From: Zingiber officinale
Lineage: Eukaryota > Streptophyta > Magnoliopsida > Zingiberales > Zingiberaceae
Reading direction: 5' to 3'
DNA length: 64,000 nt
NCBI RefSeq assembly: GCF_018446385.1
Contig: NC_056002.1
Location: forward strand, 27,514,636 to 27,578,635
Shown here: positions 10,741 through 23,896 of the stretch, one piece after another
Position numbering within the stretch: position 1 is the first letter of the stretch
Layout: each line of letters starts with the position of its first letter
Position numbers and translations under genes: made by a program
Notes under the pieces: generated by a model
What the model was told of the DNA's origin: nothing
Databases searched by the model: none
Seen by the model: only the letters and a program-made list of their open reading frames with translations

Positions 10741-11480
10741 GACCCCCAATTGATCGAAAAATTAAACAGTTGATCCCAAAGCCACTTCTGAACCTTTCAG
10801 TAGCTACAGTGAATCGTGTCTCGTTCATTTCACTCATATTATACCTACTTGGTTTAAGACATATCTATGTGTTAGCCTCCACTAAACTAATTATGTCACA
10901 CCCAGCCCAAATAAAACTTCCTCATTCTACGGATTCAAATTACTTAGATATGTGTCCAAGAGTACTGTACTCTTAACATGTGTTACTTTTGCTAAAGACT
11001 TTGAGTAACAATCCTAACAAGTAGTCATAGGATATACGTCTCTTTATAAGAAGCAGTGAATACTCTATGAGCTATCTAAACACCTTCGGACACTTCGACT
11101 TTATACTCAATTATCCCAGATCCACACATCCAAAAAGATGCTTGCTTAAGATGTTAAAGTATAAATCTCCATGATCAAAATGACTAGAATACCGTAAGTC
11201 GAAGGACACTCATACTTAAGATATAATGATATCTTCATTGACAAATCTATATATATAGATAATCATATAAAATCTTAAGGCAGGTCACTCTAATGAACTA
11301 GTTACCATAACTAGTATTCATATTTAACTTTCGACATTCCAATGTCTTCAACCAGTGAGGAATAACTGTTTAGTTAAACCAAGAAGTATAACTTATACTA
11401 GTCTCACAGAATCAATAATATTCGAACACATCAATTCATTAACTAGGAAAGATTTTAATACATTCATAATTACACATAGA
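10741..11480. repeat. Old LTR-like repeat copy 2
   Basis: Matches copy 1 (8262-9640) in two blocks, with about 150 bp in the middle that copy 1 lacks. The two copies could be the LTRs of one decayed element with 9641-10740 as its remaining interior, or two independent fragments. Confidence 0.5.
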
Positions 11481-13329
11481 AATGCTCACTATTTGTGATT
11501 CAATCACAAGTCATCTCATACTATGAATCATATTATGGGAGCATTCAGTAAATGATTTTAAGATCTAATCAAACACATATAGAATATGTACTCAAATAAT
11601 AAATATTTATTTATTCAATAAATAGTACAATGATAAAATGATTATCTTAAAATATCTCTCGGATATAATAGCCCAGCCAAGTCCGCCAACGTGGTCGTGT
11701 CTGATAAGAGGACAGAAGATGCAAGTCTTTGCATTTTGTGCCTCAGCAATATGAGTGTTTGGGAGTGTATGATGTTCAACGCTCGAGTTTGGAAATGTGT
11801 ATTACTTGGCACTTTTATGGGGGTCAGCGTCGAAAACTGGGGCGTAGGTTTAATTTGACGATGTTTTATTCAAGAAGGAAGTGACGGGTAATGAAGACGA
11901 TCAATAATGATTAGCATTAACCGTTACGGAAGGAGAAGATCATAAAGCCATTACCAAACGGACATATAGTAATGGTGGTCGCGGCCATTGGGAAGGAGAA
12001 TCGTAACGCCCTAATGGGTACCATTACTCGATGAAGGCTATAAAATGGAATGGATAATCGGAAAAAGGTTTATATTTTTTCTTGCTCCATCTTCTCGTTC
12101 ATTCCACGACATTGCTACGTTCTTTTTTTTGATAAGCAGGGCCACACCGGGATAAGCCTGGCGCCTTCTGACCTCGTGTTAATCCTGGGCAGAAAATTAT
12201 TCCTTAGATTCAGAAGCTGCAAGGAGCACTTAGGAGCACTCAGTAAGCATCTGAATTCTACCTTAACAATAAGAAAGGCAAAGAAATGATTGTCAAAATG
12301 TTTGTGTTGGATGCTAATTAGCTTCTCTCTTCTTCTCGTGTAGTTTCCTAATATACAAGCTGTGCCCTACTTGGGAGGCGATCACGATTCTTCCCCTACT
12401 TATCACCCATCTACGAGTTGATTCACAGTTAGCTTGCGAATTGACTCGACTCGATAGTTCACTTTCATTTTGGATGGATTCACCTCAATGTGGCTATATA
12501 ATAGATCACGTTTACTCAAGTTTGGCTTCTACTTGTGTCAAATTCTTGCACGTGTTCATATAGCAATTTTAAAGCTATCCCACATTGAATCCTTACAATT
12601 TTAGTCAATGGTTTTTGTTGTTATTTTATTTGGAATAAATTCGATGTTCATGAACTAATTCGATATTTAATTTTAAAATAATTCATTTATATTCATAGAT
12701 ACAACTATATAATACTAATTATTCTAAATAAATTAAATATCAAATTTTTAAAAATAGAGTATTTTTGTAACGGATTGATCTTCTATTTTGAAATAGTTTA
12801 AATTATATATCTAAATAAAGTAAAAAAGTAATAATAAAATAACAAGAAAATGTAAAAATGATTGCTCTAGGTGGAGAGAAAAAGGGACTAGAATAATTTT
12901 TTCAAAAAAACCTCTTTCTAATTTAATTCGTTTTACAAGATTGGACCTATTTAATTCAATTAAACTTGATTCAATGATGACTTAATCAAATTAAGTCTAA
13001 ATCAATTTTAGTTTGGACTAATATATTCTTTATCTCACTACCTATCTATAGATTTTATTTGACCATAATTTAATTTTAATTTAGTACTCTCACTTTATAT
13101 CTGATTCATTTATTTATTTTATTAAATAAATTAATACTTAATTAAATTTATATAGATTAATTAAAATAAATGGTCGGGCTATCCCCTTTAAACTCTTTTT
13201 AATTTAACTCGTTTTAAGAGATTGGACCTATTTAATCTAATTAAATTTGATTCTAATTTGACCAAATTAAATCTAAATCAACTTTAGTTACATAATCATA
13301 AATTTCAGCTTGAGAGATGTGAAAGATAT
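11481..13329. other. AT-rich intergenic/repeat sequence with a promoter-like TATA site
   Basis: No coding region is supported. GGCTATAAAATGG at about 12034-12046 looks like a plant TATA box, with a 79-codon open frame downstream (12050-12289) that I do not recognise; it may be the promoter of a decayed LTR. Two similar 100-bp AT-rich blocks (12910-13020 and 13188-13290, sharing AGATTGGACCTATTTAAT) form a direct repeat. Confidence 0.4.
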
Positions 13330-14436
13330 TGTTGGATCGTAAAACTCGCTAGAGGGGGTGAATAACGATCGAAAAATTCCTAGTGAGTTAGAGTAAGCAG
13401 CGGAAAAATAAGAGCAAAACAATACTAACACGAACCGATTTTACTTGGTTCAGAGCCTCCGTTGACTCCTACTCCAAGACCCGCATTCGTCGAGTATTCT
13501 CGTTGGACAATCACTAATAGTTCGCAAAATCAGATTACAAATGCAAGTACAAGAACTTTTTAGAAGGAAAATACCGACAACAATAATAAGAACAACTTGA
13601 GCAACAAGTTATCGGAGAGGCTTCGCAGCGACGCATAAACAGAGCGCAATAGAACAATCGTAGAAGGAAATGTTGTTTTTAGCTCTAGTGGAGGCCCTTT
13701 TTTATAGAAGTGCTCCGGGTGCCTGGATCCCTTCTGGACGCCCGGATCGTGACGTAAGCCCGGTCAATTAGCGCGCTCCTCGTTGCGACAGGATAGAGTT
13801 TTGCCTTCTAGGCGCCCGGACCACCATCCTCTAGAAAGTCCTTCTCCTGCAAGAAAATGTTAGTCTGGGCCAAAATAAAAGTTATACTACCCTGCAAAAT
13901 CAAAGTTAGCACAAATATAATAAAAGAATAATAATTAGATTCCGTCTCACCGAGATCGGAATCTAGTCACGATCTCAACTTAGATTTTCGAAACGGTTCT
14001 AAGTTGGATCAATGTCTACTGTTCCCTCAAACGGGAAGAGTGCCTTTACCAAGTCACTTCCCTCTAGTGACTTATCTTAATTTACCTGTCAAACGTCCCG
14101 TCAACCCGTTGACCCGTCTGAACTTCATGTCAGCTATCAGGTCAACCCGTCGACCTAGCTGGACTTCGTGCTAGCTATCAGGTCAGCCCGTCGACCTAGT
14201 CGGTCTTCGTGCCAACTATCAAGTCAGCCCGTCGACATAGCTGGACTTCGTGCCAGCTATCATGTCAACCCATTGACCTAGCTAGTCTTCGTGCCAGCTA
14301 TCGAGCCAGCCTGTCGACCTAGCTGGACTTCTCCTGCATACTTCCTCAAAGTGTTAGATCACATTGAAACTAACTTAACCTTATTTTGTCATTCATCAAA
14401 ACCTGAGTTAAACCGTCAGTACTAACCGCACCAACA
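13330..14436 (-). repeat. Family B 3' LTR (left)
   Basis: TGTTGGATCG...GCACCAACA, 1107 bp. It contains the G-tract motif at about 13350 and a hairpin array at 14100-14335. Confidence 0.85.
14100..14335. repeat. Stem-loop array in family B left LTR
   Basis: About five units of roughly 43 bp, of the form CAGCTA - TCA - GGTCA - CCCG - TCGACC - TAGCTG separated by GACTTCGTGC. Both the outer arms (CAGCTA/TAGCTG) and the inner arms (GGTC/GACC) pair. The layout is the same as in family C although the sequences differ. Confidence 0.75.
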
Positions 14437-17400
14437 ATCTCCCCATTTTTGATGCAATGACAACCTGCGTTAAGTTAGTGAAAAAAATATGTAAAAACAT
14501 AAGCAAGTATAAGACACGACATGGTTTTTAAGTTAGCCTTGTTTTATGTTTGGTATTTTGTTGCTAACTAACTTAAACCTTCTAACCCTCCCCCTTTAAC
14601 TTTCATCAAAAAATGCAAGCATAGACAATTTTCGATTGACAACAGAAAATAAGTTAACTTTGAAACAAAATATTTAGGTTGATCTGGGGGAGTTAACTTA
14701 GAAAAATAAGTTAGTCAAAATATTTTGAGAATGTAAGTTAAAAAAATTTTTAAAAAATAAAATTTTCTAAAATAATTTTGTAAAATAATAAGGTAAATAT
14801 CGACTAACTTTGTAAATTAAAATAAGTTTACAAAATTACACTAATTTCCAGAGTAATTTTAAAAGCAAGCTCACAAAATTAATATAATTTTCGAAAATAA
14901 GTTTATAAAAGTAGTTTTGCAACACATTTATCAAAAACAAGTTTTACAAAATTCAGGTTTGTAAAAGTAATTTTTCAAAACATTTATCAAAAATAAGTTT
15001 TATAAAATTTAATTTTCAAAAATAGGTTTGTAAAAGCAATTTTTCAAAAAAAACAAGTTTTATAAAATCCAATTTTCAAAAATAGGTTTGTAAAAGCAAT
15101 TTTCCAAAAAAAAACAAGTTTTATAAAATCCAATTTTTAAAAATAATTTTATGAAAGTCAATTTCCAAAAAATAAATTTGTGAAAGCTAATTTTCAAAAA
15201 TAAGTTAATGAAATTAAATTAGATTTAAAGCATTTTTAAGAAAATGACAAACACTTTTCAAAAATAATTTTCAAAAATATTTTCAAAAGAGAAAATATTT
15301 TTGTAACAAATAGTTTTACTAAGTATGAAAATAATTTGAATTAATTCTCCCCCCGAACCTAATATTAACATTTAACGTAAGATTTTCAAAGTTTTTTTTA
15401 AAAAAAAAATTGAGGTAGAATTTTCGAAAGAGATTTTAAAGAGAAATTTGATAAGGAAATAAAAAATTTAAGGAATTTTTAATAAAAAACTTAAGGAAAT
15501 AATTTTTTAAGTAAAAAAAACTTTGATCTCTCCCTGAATTTGATACCCCCTAAACTTGATACTCCTCCTAAATTTGATATTCCCCCTTAATTTATTACTT
15601 TCCCTTAATTTATCTCTCCCCTTTAAGTTAACACTAATGTTTGGGTATGTTAAATTTCAATGCCTTAACACATTTTTCTACCTAAGTGTTTTAGGGGATT
15701 TAGTAACACTTATGTTTATAAAGTTTATTATAATTATCTCTATATACTTGACATAATTGTTCTTTTAAGTTTGATTAATTTAATCTTAATTTGAGTTGAC
15801 CAACAAATTGTAAATATTTCATATTAAAAGGAAATATTTATTAAAAGTACTTACATTTAGTTGATAATTAGTATTAGATTGATTAATTGACCAGAATGAT
15901 TAAATTCATGTTTATCAAATGAATTATTAAATTAGGAATAAACACTTAAGGTTTGAGTTAATTTTAATTGATTTTTTAAAAAAATGGTTGATAAAATAAT
16001 TTTATTTAATGATTTTTTAAATATTTTTAAATACTTGAAATATTTTGAATTTATATTTTATTAAGTTTAAGTTTTAAGTTTTAAGTTATAGTTTTAAGTT
16101 ATAAGTTATAGTTTTAAGTTTAAGTTTTAATTGAAAGTTTTAATTTAAGTTTTAATTTAATTTTAATTTAATTTTAATTTAATTTAATTTAGGTTTAATT
16201 TAATTTTTAAGTTAAGTTGAATTTTAAGTTAATTTGATTAATTTAGTTTTTAATTTTAATTTTAATTTAAGTTTTTAGCTTAAGTTAATTTTTTCTTAAG
16301 TTAACTTTAAATTTACGTTTTAATGTATAGTTAAATTTGATTTAAAAATGACTTAGAGTTAATATTTTAATTAGGTTAAATAAAATACTGATCAAGTCAA
16401 CTAAGTTCTTAAATAAGGTTAGACTCAATAAATAAATTTTAATTATTATTCTTTTTTGTTTAATTAAGTTTAAAGTAGAATTTTGATCTAAATGATTTTT
16501 TAAAAGAATTTTTTAAAATATTTTTAAAATGATTTTAAAAATAATTGTAAAGTATTTTTAAAATAATTTTTAAAAGTATTTTTTAAATAATTTTTAAAAG
16601 TATTTTAAAAATAATTTTAAAGGATTTTTTAAAATAATTTTTAAAAGTATTTTTAAAATAATTTTAAAGGATTTTAAAAATAATTTTAAAAAGTATTTTT
16701 AAAATAATTTTAAAGTATTTTTAAAATATTTTTTAAAATATTTTTTAAATAATTTTCTAAATACTTTTTAAAGGATTTTTAAAATAACTTTTAAAATATT
16801 TTTGAAATAATTTTTTAATGGATTTTTAAAATAATTTTTAAAGATTTTTATAATAATTGTTTAATAGATTAATTAATCTGGTAAATAAGTTAGGAGATAG
16901 GTAGATTGGGTTAGTTTTTTTTAATAAGATTAGGAATTAAGTAAATTAAATAAATTGTTAATTTCAAATTGTTAAATTACATTGAAATTTAAATTAAGTA
17001 ACATAGATTAGAATTAATTTTAATTTTAAGTTTAAGTTTGGGTTTAATTTAAGTTTAACTTAATTTAAATTTAATTTTAAAGTTTAATTTTAATTTTAAG
17101 TTTAAATTTTATTTTAAGTTTAAATTTTAAGTTTAACATAATTTAATTTGTTTAATTTAATTAAATTTTAAATTTAATTTAATTTTTAGTTAAGTTGATT
17201 TTAAATTTGTTTTTTAATTTTAGTTTTAGTTTTGATTAAGTTAGTTTAAAATAAATTTTAAGATAGTTTTTAAGTTAATTTTTAAAATAAATTTTAAAAT
17301 AGATTTTAAATTTAATTTTTAAAAATAGATTTTCCAGTTAATTTTTAAAATAATTTTTTAAGTTAATTTTTAAAATAATTTTTTTAGCTTAAATAATTTT

Positions 17401-17832
17401 TAGGGTAAAATAATTTTTAGGTTCAAATAATTTTAAAATAATTTTTAGGTTAAATTAATTTTTAAAATAATTTTTAGGTTAAATTAATGTTTAAGTTAAA
17501 TTAATTTTTAAGTTAAACTAATTTTTAAAATAATTTTTAAGTTAAACTAATTTTTTTAAATAATTTTTAAATTAAATTAATTTTTTTAAAATAATTTTTA
17601 AGTTAAATTATTTTATTTTTTAAAATAAAATATTTTTTTAAGTTAAAATAAATTTGAAAATAATTTTTAAATCAAAATAATTTTTTAAAATAAAATAATT
17701 TTTTAAAATAGTTTGTTTAAGTTAAAATAAATTTTTTAAAACAAATATTTTTTAAGTTAAATTATTTTTTAAAAAATAATTTAAAATTGAATTTTTAATA
17801 TAGTTTTAAATTAAATTAAATTTGATAAGTTA
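14437..17832. other. Family B interior, AT-rich low-complexity tract
   Basis: From about 14700 the sequence is dominated by A/T runs. 15960-17830 is nearly pure repeats of TTTTTAAAATAATTTTTAAA-like words with few G or C. Open frames here are compositional accidents. No gene, RNA or domain is recognisable. Short CT-rich PPT-like tracts occur at 15530-15620 (CTCCCCCTGAATTTGATA type words). Confidence 0.6.
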
Positions 17833-19375
17833 ACATCAGCATCAAGATTTACCAACAGCCTATGATATTATGAACAATCTCAAGGAACTCTTTGGTCATC
17901 AGGATAGGGCTTCTAGGCAAGAAGCCATGAGAAAGATAATGACAGCCACCATGCAAGAGGGTACTCCTGTAAGGGATCATATCCTAAAGATGATGGCTTA
18001 TCTGAACGAGATACAGATCCTTGGAGGAGAAATTGATGGGGAAACCCAGATCGATATGATCCTCCAAACGCTACCTAGAAGTTTTGAGCAGTTTCGCCTG
18101 AACTATAATATGAATAAGAGGGTTTATTCATTAGCGGAACTACTGACAGAACTTCAAGCAGCAGAAGGATTATTTCGTCACAATGCTCAAATTCACTATG
18201 CTGAAAATGGTTCTACTTCTAAACCAAAAGGAAAGAAGAAGAAGAAACAAGCTGGTTCAGCAAAGAAAGTGAATAAATCTCAGAGTACGGGATTTAAAGC
18301 TGGAATGAAGAAGCCGAAGGGCAAGTGCTTCATCTGTAAGCAGGCAGGACATTGGAAGGTGGACTGTCCTCGTAGGAACCAAAACAAAGGTATATCTCAT
18401 ACTCTAGTTGTTGAAACATGTTTAGCGGTGTTATCTACCAGCACCTGGTGTGTAGATACAGGAGCCACTGATCATGTCTGCAATTCCTTGCAGGGGTTCC
18501 AGGAAACCCGACGACTATCTGAAGGAGAAATTACCGTCTACATGGGCAATGCTACTAAGGTGGCAGCTGTTGCAGTGGGAGACGTCTACTTATCTTTTAG
18601 TAGAAATAGGAATTTGGTTTTAAGAAATTGTCTTTATGTACCCAGTTTTAGAAAGAATTTAATTTCAGTTTCTAAACTGTTTATAGATGGATATTCAGTT
18701 TCTTTCAGTAACGATGTAGTTATTAAAAGAAATAAAGTGATTATCTGTTCTGGTGCATTAGTTGGCAATTTGTATATTTTAAATCCAATTTCTTCCACAA
18801 AGCAAAACATGGAAATTTATAACTCATCTTCTAACTCTAATAAGAGAAAAGAACCTTCGGAAATGAACCAAGCATATCTTTGGCATCTAAGGCTTGGTCA
18901 TATTAACTTAAGTAGGATTCAGAGGCTTATAGCCGATGGACTTTTGGGTTCATTAGAGTTGGAAAATTTTCCAACTTGTGAATCCTGCTTAGAAGGTAAA
19001 ATGACCAAGAGGCCGTTCAAGGCCAAGGGGTATAGAGCCAAAGAAGTGTTAGAGTTGGTTCACTCTGATTTGTGTGGTCCTATGTCTGTCCAAGCAAGAG
19101 GAGGTTTTGAATATTTTGTCTCTTTCATAGATGATTATTCAAGATATGGATACATTTACCTAATGCGCCGCAAGTCCGAGTGCTTTGATAAGTTCAAAGA
19201 GTACAAGGCTGATGTGGAGAAACGACTAGGTAAAAGTATCAAGACACTACGATCAGATCGTGGTGGCGAATACCTCTTAGGAGAGTTTAGGAATTACTTA
19301 TCGAGGTCGGATTCAATCCCAATTGTCTGCACCTGGAACACCCCAACAGAATGGTGTAGCAGAACGAAGGAATAG
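17833..19375 (+). pseudogene. Copia gag (C-terminal part), protease and integrase N-terminal part
   Basis: The open part (17870-19375, 501 codons) starts inside the UBN2-type gag (residues 1-105). It has a lysine-rich linker, the CCHC knuckle CFICKQAGHWKVDCP (residues 153-167), and the aspartic protease site DTGA (196-199). Next come the integrase zinc-binding HHCC set (H339, H344, C370, C373) and the first two catalytic acids (D400 in HSDLCGP, D463 in RSDRGGEY). A frameshift near 19300-19320 ends this frame; the integrase continues in the next frame. The gag N terminus is missing. The family's usual polyprotein is about 1300 residues, so this is roughly its first third. Confidence 0.9.
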
Positions 19376-19874
19376 GACTCTTATGGAAATGGTTAGATCG
19401 ATGATGAGTTATTCAGAATTACCAAATTCGTTTTGGGGATATGCTCTGGAAACAGCAGTATATGTTCTGAACTTAGTACCTTCTAAATCAGTTTCTTCTA
19501 CTCCCATAGAATTGTGGAATGGGCGAAAGCCCAGTCTAAGACATATTCGGATTTGGGGTAGTCCAGCACATGTGCTGAAACCAGATGCTGATAAGTTAGA
19601 ATCTCGTACAGAAGTTCGCGTGTTTGTAGGATATCCCAAAGGAACGAAAGGTGGTTTATTTTATAGTCCTAAAGACCAGAAGGTCATTGTTAGCACCAAT
19701 GCCCAGTTTTTAGAAGAAGACTATATAATGGATCACAAGCCCAGTAGTAAAGTTGTTTTAGAAGAACTTAGAGAGGACATGTCTACTTCAGTACCAACAG
19801 TACAAGATGAAGTACCACAAGAGACTGCAACACGTGTCACACACGATACACAACCACAGAATGCCTCGTCGTAG
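19323..19874 (+). pseudogene. Copia integrase C-terminal part
   Basis: Continues the integrase after the frameshift with GTPQQNGVAERRNRTL, which holds the third catalytic acid (E of the DDE triad), then SFWGYALETAVYVLN and the conserved IRIWGSPAHV. The last part is a low-conservation acidic linker. It runs out of frame at about 19855, where the expected RSGRVVR-like linker lies in another frame followed by a stop. Confidence 0.9.
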
Positions 19875-20019
19875 TGGGAGGGTTGTGAGGCACTGAAAGA
19901 TTCATGTTTTGGGAGAGTCTTGGACTTGATCCGGGTAAACATGAACCGATCATATAATGAAGCACTCCAAGATATAGATGCAAGATCTTGGCAAAAGGCA
20001 ATGAATTCAAATAGAGTCC

Positions 20020-20922
20020 ATGTACTCTAATAAGGTCTGGGAGCTTGTAGAACCACCTGATGGTGTAAAAGCCGTTGGATGCAAGTGGATCTACAAAAGG
20101 AAAAGAGGGACAGACGGGAAGGTAGAAACCTTCAAAGCTAGGCTTGTTGTGAAAGGGTACACTCAGAAAGAGGGAATCGATTATGAGGAAACCTTTTCAC
20201 CGGTAGCCATGCTTAAGTCTATCCGGATACTCTTATCCATTGCTGCTCATATGGATTATGAGATTTGGCAAATGGATGTCAAGACAGCTTTCCTTAATGG
20301 AAGTCTTGAAGAGAACATCCATATGAAGCAACCAGAAGGATTTATTGAAAAAGGCAAAGAGCATCTAGTATGCAAGCTCAATCGGTCCATTTATGGACTG
20401 AAGCAAGCTTCAAGGTCTTGGAACATCCGGTTTAATGAAGTAATCCAGTCATATGGATTTATTCAAAGTCCAGATGAGTCTTGTGTATATAAGAAGTGTA
20501 ACGGAAACGTGGTGGTATTTCTTGTACTATACGTAGATGATATTTTGTTAATTGGCAACAATGTCAAGGTATTATCAGACGTAAGGGTATGGTTGTCCAA
20601 ACAATTTGATATGAAGGACTTAGGAGAATGTGCACACATTCTGGGGATCAAAGTTATAAGGGATCGCAAGAAAAGAATGTTGTGTCTATCCCAAGCTTCA
20701 TATATAGATACAATCCTTTCTCGTTTTAGCATGCAAGACTCCAAGAAAGGTTTCTTACCTTTTAGACATGGAGTAGCTCTATCTAAAGAGATGTCTCCAA
20801 AGACATCAAAAGAGATAGAGGACATGAAAGCAGTTCCTGCTTCGATTGTAGGAAGCCTAATGTATGCAATGCTATATACGAGACACGATATCTGTTTTGC
20901 CGTGGGCATGGTCACAGAGTAA
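20020..20922 (+). pseudogene. Copia reverse transcriptase
   Basis: 300 codons. Seen: the RVT_2 start WELVEPPDGVKAVGCKWIYK, ARLVVKGYTQKEGIDYEETF, the first catalytic Asp in QMDVKTAFLNG (D86), SIYGLKQASRSWN, and the catalytic YVDD box (171-174). The sequence upstream (19930-20019) also carries RT lead-in homology (EALQDIDARSWQKAM) in a different frame. A premature stop after VGMVTE removes the end of the domain, and the next 150 bp are frameshifted. Confidence 0.9.
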
Positions 20923-21083
20923 CCCTGGACAAGGACATTGGACGATGTAAAGCATATATTAAAGTACACGAGAAGGACTAGAGATTATATGCTAGTTTAC
21001 CAAGCAGACGATCTGCTCCCTGTGGGTTACACGGATTCAGATTTCCAATCAGATAGGATAACAGTAAGTCTACATCAGGCTAT

Positions 21084-21509
21084 GTGTTTACTTTAGGAGG
21101 TGGAGCCATTTCATGGAGGAGTGTTAAGCAGAAATGCGTTTCGGACTCAACCATGGAAGCTGAGTATGTAGCAGCCTCTGAGGCAGCTAAAGAAGCAGTA
21201 TGGCTCAGGAACTTTCTAATGGACTTAGATGTGATTCCTGGTTTGCCCAAAATCATCACAATTTATTGTGATAATAGCGGTGCAGTTGCAAACTCGAAGG
21301 AACCACGAGCTCATAAGGCAAGTAAACATATAGAGCGCAAGTACCACCTGATACGAGATATCGTGAAGCGAGGAGAAGTTGTCATCGCCAAGATTGCATC
21401 AGCAGATAACCTGGCAGATCCTTTCACTAAGGCCCTTCCGGCGAAAGCTTTTGATCGGCATGTGGAGGGAATGAGAATCAGATGTATGGTAGAAGATATG
21501 GCAGCTTAG
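21084..21509 (+). pseudogene. Copia RNase H
   Basis: 141 codons with [20 protein letters not shown] then [18 protein letters not shown] (a catalytic acid lies in EAEY), [14 protein letters not shown], and [18 protein letters not shown]. It ends with [13 protein letters not shown], typical of the C terminus of plant Copia polyproteins. The stop at 21507-21509 is the natural end; the PPT follows within 20 bp. Confidence 0.9.
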
Positions 21510-21519
21510 TCATTAGTAT

Positions 21520-21530
21520 AAGTGGGAGAT
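21520..21530 (+). other. Polypurine tract of the Copia element
   Basis: AAGTGGGAGAT directly before the LTR start TGTTGGAGTG; the plus-strand primer for reverse transcription. Confidence 0.8.
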
Positions 21531-23896
21531 TGTTGGAGTGTATACTGAAAGCCTAAGCTTTGTAAACATTCATTATGAATAAAGAATCACATTTGGTCTA
21601 ATTATCTACATTTATTTGTAGTTGTTCATTTAATTTATATTGTAGATAACATAGTATGTGGTGTCACATACAGAAGATGATGTTATCAGTACCTTATAAA
21701 TTATAAACAGTAGCTCACGACCAGAATGGAAAGGAACAAACCATTAGAAGGTCGTAGTGTAATTAGGTATTAGTTTATCTTGACTATATAATTACACTAG
21801 TACACTCAGAGTGTATTGAGTAGGACCATTTGAGGTCGTTTCTTTTATACTGACTTTATAGAGGAACAATGACCTCGGTTATTATGGAAGTGTGTGCTCT
21901 TAATCCTAATATAATAACAAGCGCATATATTTGATATTTATTTCTTTAATTTATCAATGGGTGAGATTTAGTTCGATGAATCAATAAGCCCGATAAATTG
22001 GGAAATGATATCACTTATAGTGTGTATTGTTGATTATAGAAGGAAACTGTGTCCTAGAGATACTAGGTTGATAATGTCTCCAAGAGGAGCTCATAAGGAT
22101 TGTCATGTTAAACCCTGCAGGTGGACTTAGTCCGACATGACGATAAGGTTGAGTGGTACTACTCTTGGACTTAGACATTAATTAAATGAGTTGTCAGTAA
22201 CTCACTTAATTAGTGGACATTCGATATCTTAAACACGGGAGACTAACACACTCATAATAAGAAGGAGCCCAAAATGTAATTTGGGATTGGTGCGGTAGTT
22301 CAATGATAGTTCTCTAGTGGAATGAATTATCATTGATAAAATTAAGTTGTGTGTTAGGCGAACACGGGATGCTTAATTTTATCGGGAGACCAAAACCAAT
22401 TCCTCCTCTCGGTCCCTATCGTAGCCTCTTATTTATAGAGTTCTATACCCACCTATACCCACCTTCATATACATCAGCCAAGCTAGCTTGGGATCAAGCT
22501 AGGTCGGCATTGGGTATGGGTGGCCGGCCCTAACTTGAACCCAAGCTTAGGTGGCCGGCCAAATAAATTAAAAAGAAATTTAATTTTAATTTTTATTATG
22601 TGGAAGATATATTTTTAAAGAGAATTAAAATTAAAATATCACTCTTTAAAAGATCTACTAAAGATTAAAGAAAGAGATTAGATCTCTTTCCTTATTTGTA
22701 GATTGGAGAGATGTTTTATTTTTCTTTAAAATTATTCACATGTAGATAAAATTAAAATTATAGAAATTTCCTTTTATCAACCATGAAGAGATTTTAAAGA
22801 GAAATTTTATTTTTAAAATTTCCGAAACAAATTAGGAAGTTTTAATTGTTGATTAAAACTTGTCCTCTTTGTTATCCAATGATGGCCGACCACTTGAAAT
22901 TAATTGAGGAAATTTTATTTTATTTCTCTCAATTAAATCATGTCAAGGAAATTAAGGAAAATTTATTGTAATTAAATTTCCTAATTTACCTAGGCCAAGG
23001 AATATAAAGAAGGGGTGAGGGTGCCTTCACAAGACACAACATCTATTATTCCTCTCCCTCTTTTGTTCCTTGGTGTGGGCCAACCTCTCCATCTCTTCCT
23101 CTTGTGGTGGCCGAACCCTACCTTCTATTGGAGCTCTTGTAGTGGCCGGATACTACTCGGAGAAGAAGAAGAAGAAGAGAGAAAGCTAGCATCTCTTGGA
23201 GCTTGGTTAGTATTTTGGTTTTCTCCTTGGTGAAGCTTTTCTTTTGTGGCCGAACCTTGCTTGGAGGAGAAGAAGGTGGTTGGTGGTTTCTCATCTTGGA
23301 AGATCGTTGCCCACACAACGTCCGAGGTTAGAAGAGGAATACGGTAGAAGATCAAGAGGTTTTCTACAAGGTATAACTAGTAATTTCTATTTCGCATCAT
23401 GCTAGTTATTTATGGAAATAATACCAAATACAAGAGGCTTACGTTCTAGTATTTCAAATATTTTTTTCCAAGTTGTGTTCTTTTGTTTCTTTCTTTTCCT
23501 TGTGATTTGATTGTTCTCTTTGGTTAACCTAAAGTTATTTTAGGAAATTAAATATTAGCTTTCTATTAAAGGTTTTGTCTAGTCGGTGGTGGTTGCTCCC
23601 ATATCCAAGAAGGCCATGTGCCTCGCCACGTCAGTACTGGGAACCTTTTATGGAAATTAATATTTAATGGAATTAGTAACTTAAGGAGATTTGGGTCGAA
23701 CGTGTTAAGTTCCGCAGGAGATCCAAGTCAAAACCTAAAAGAACAAATAGGTTAAGTTTTGGATCAAACGTGTTAAGTTTCGCAGGCGATCCAAAATTTA
23801 ATTTAAAAGAACACATGGTAGCTAGGAAAAGGTTCAGACCTTTGTACAAAATTTTTGTACAGTGGAACCTATAGGTTTTCCGAGTAGCAACCAACA
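21531..23896 (+). repeat. Copia 3' LTR
   Basis: 2366 bp from TGTTGGAGTGTATACTG to GAGTAGCAACCAACA. No matching 5' LTR is present in the window, so its age cannot be estimated. Short open frames inside it (for example 22333-22533, 23015-23233) have no domain and are LTR sequence. Confidence 0.85.

Larger units (their letters stand above)
17833..23896 (+). mobile_element. Copia LTR retrotransposon, 5' truncated, nested in family B
   Basis: Coding order gag, protease, integrase, reverse transcriptase, RNase H is the Ty1/Copia order. The coding region is followed by the PPT AAGTGGGAGAT (21520-21530) and a 2366-bp 3' LTR (21531-23896, TGTTGGAGTG to AACCAACA). The 5' LTR, leader and start of gag are absent: recognisable gag begins abruptly near 17833 next to AT-rich family B sequence. 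Several frameshifts and stops break the polyprotein, so it is dead. Confidence 0.85.
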
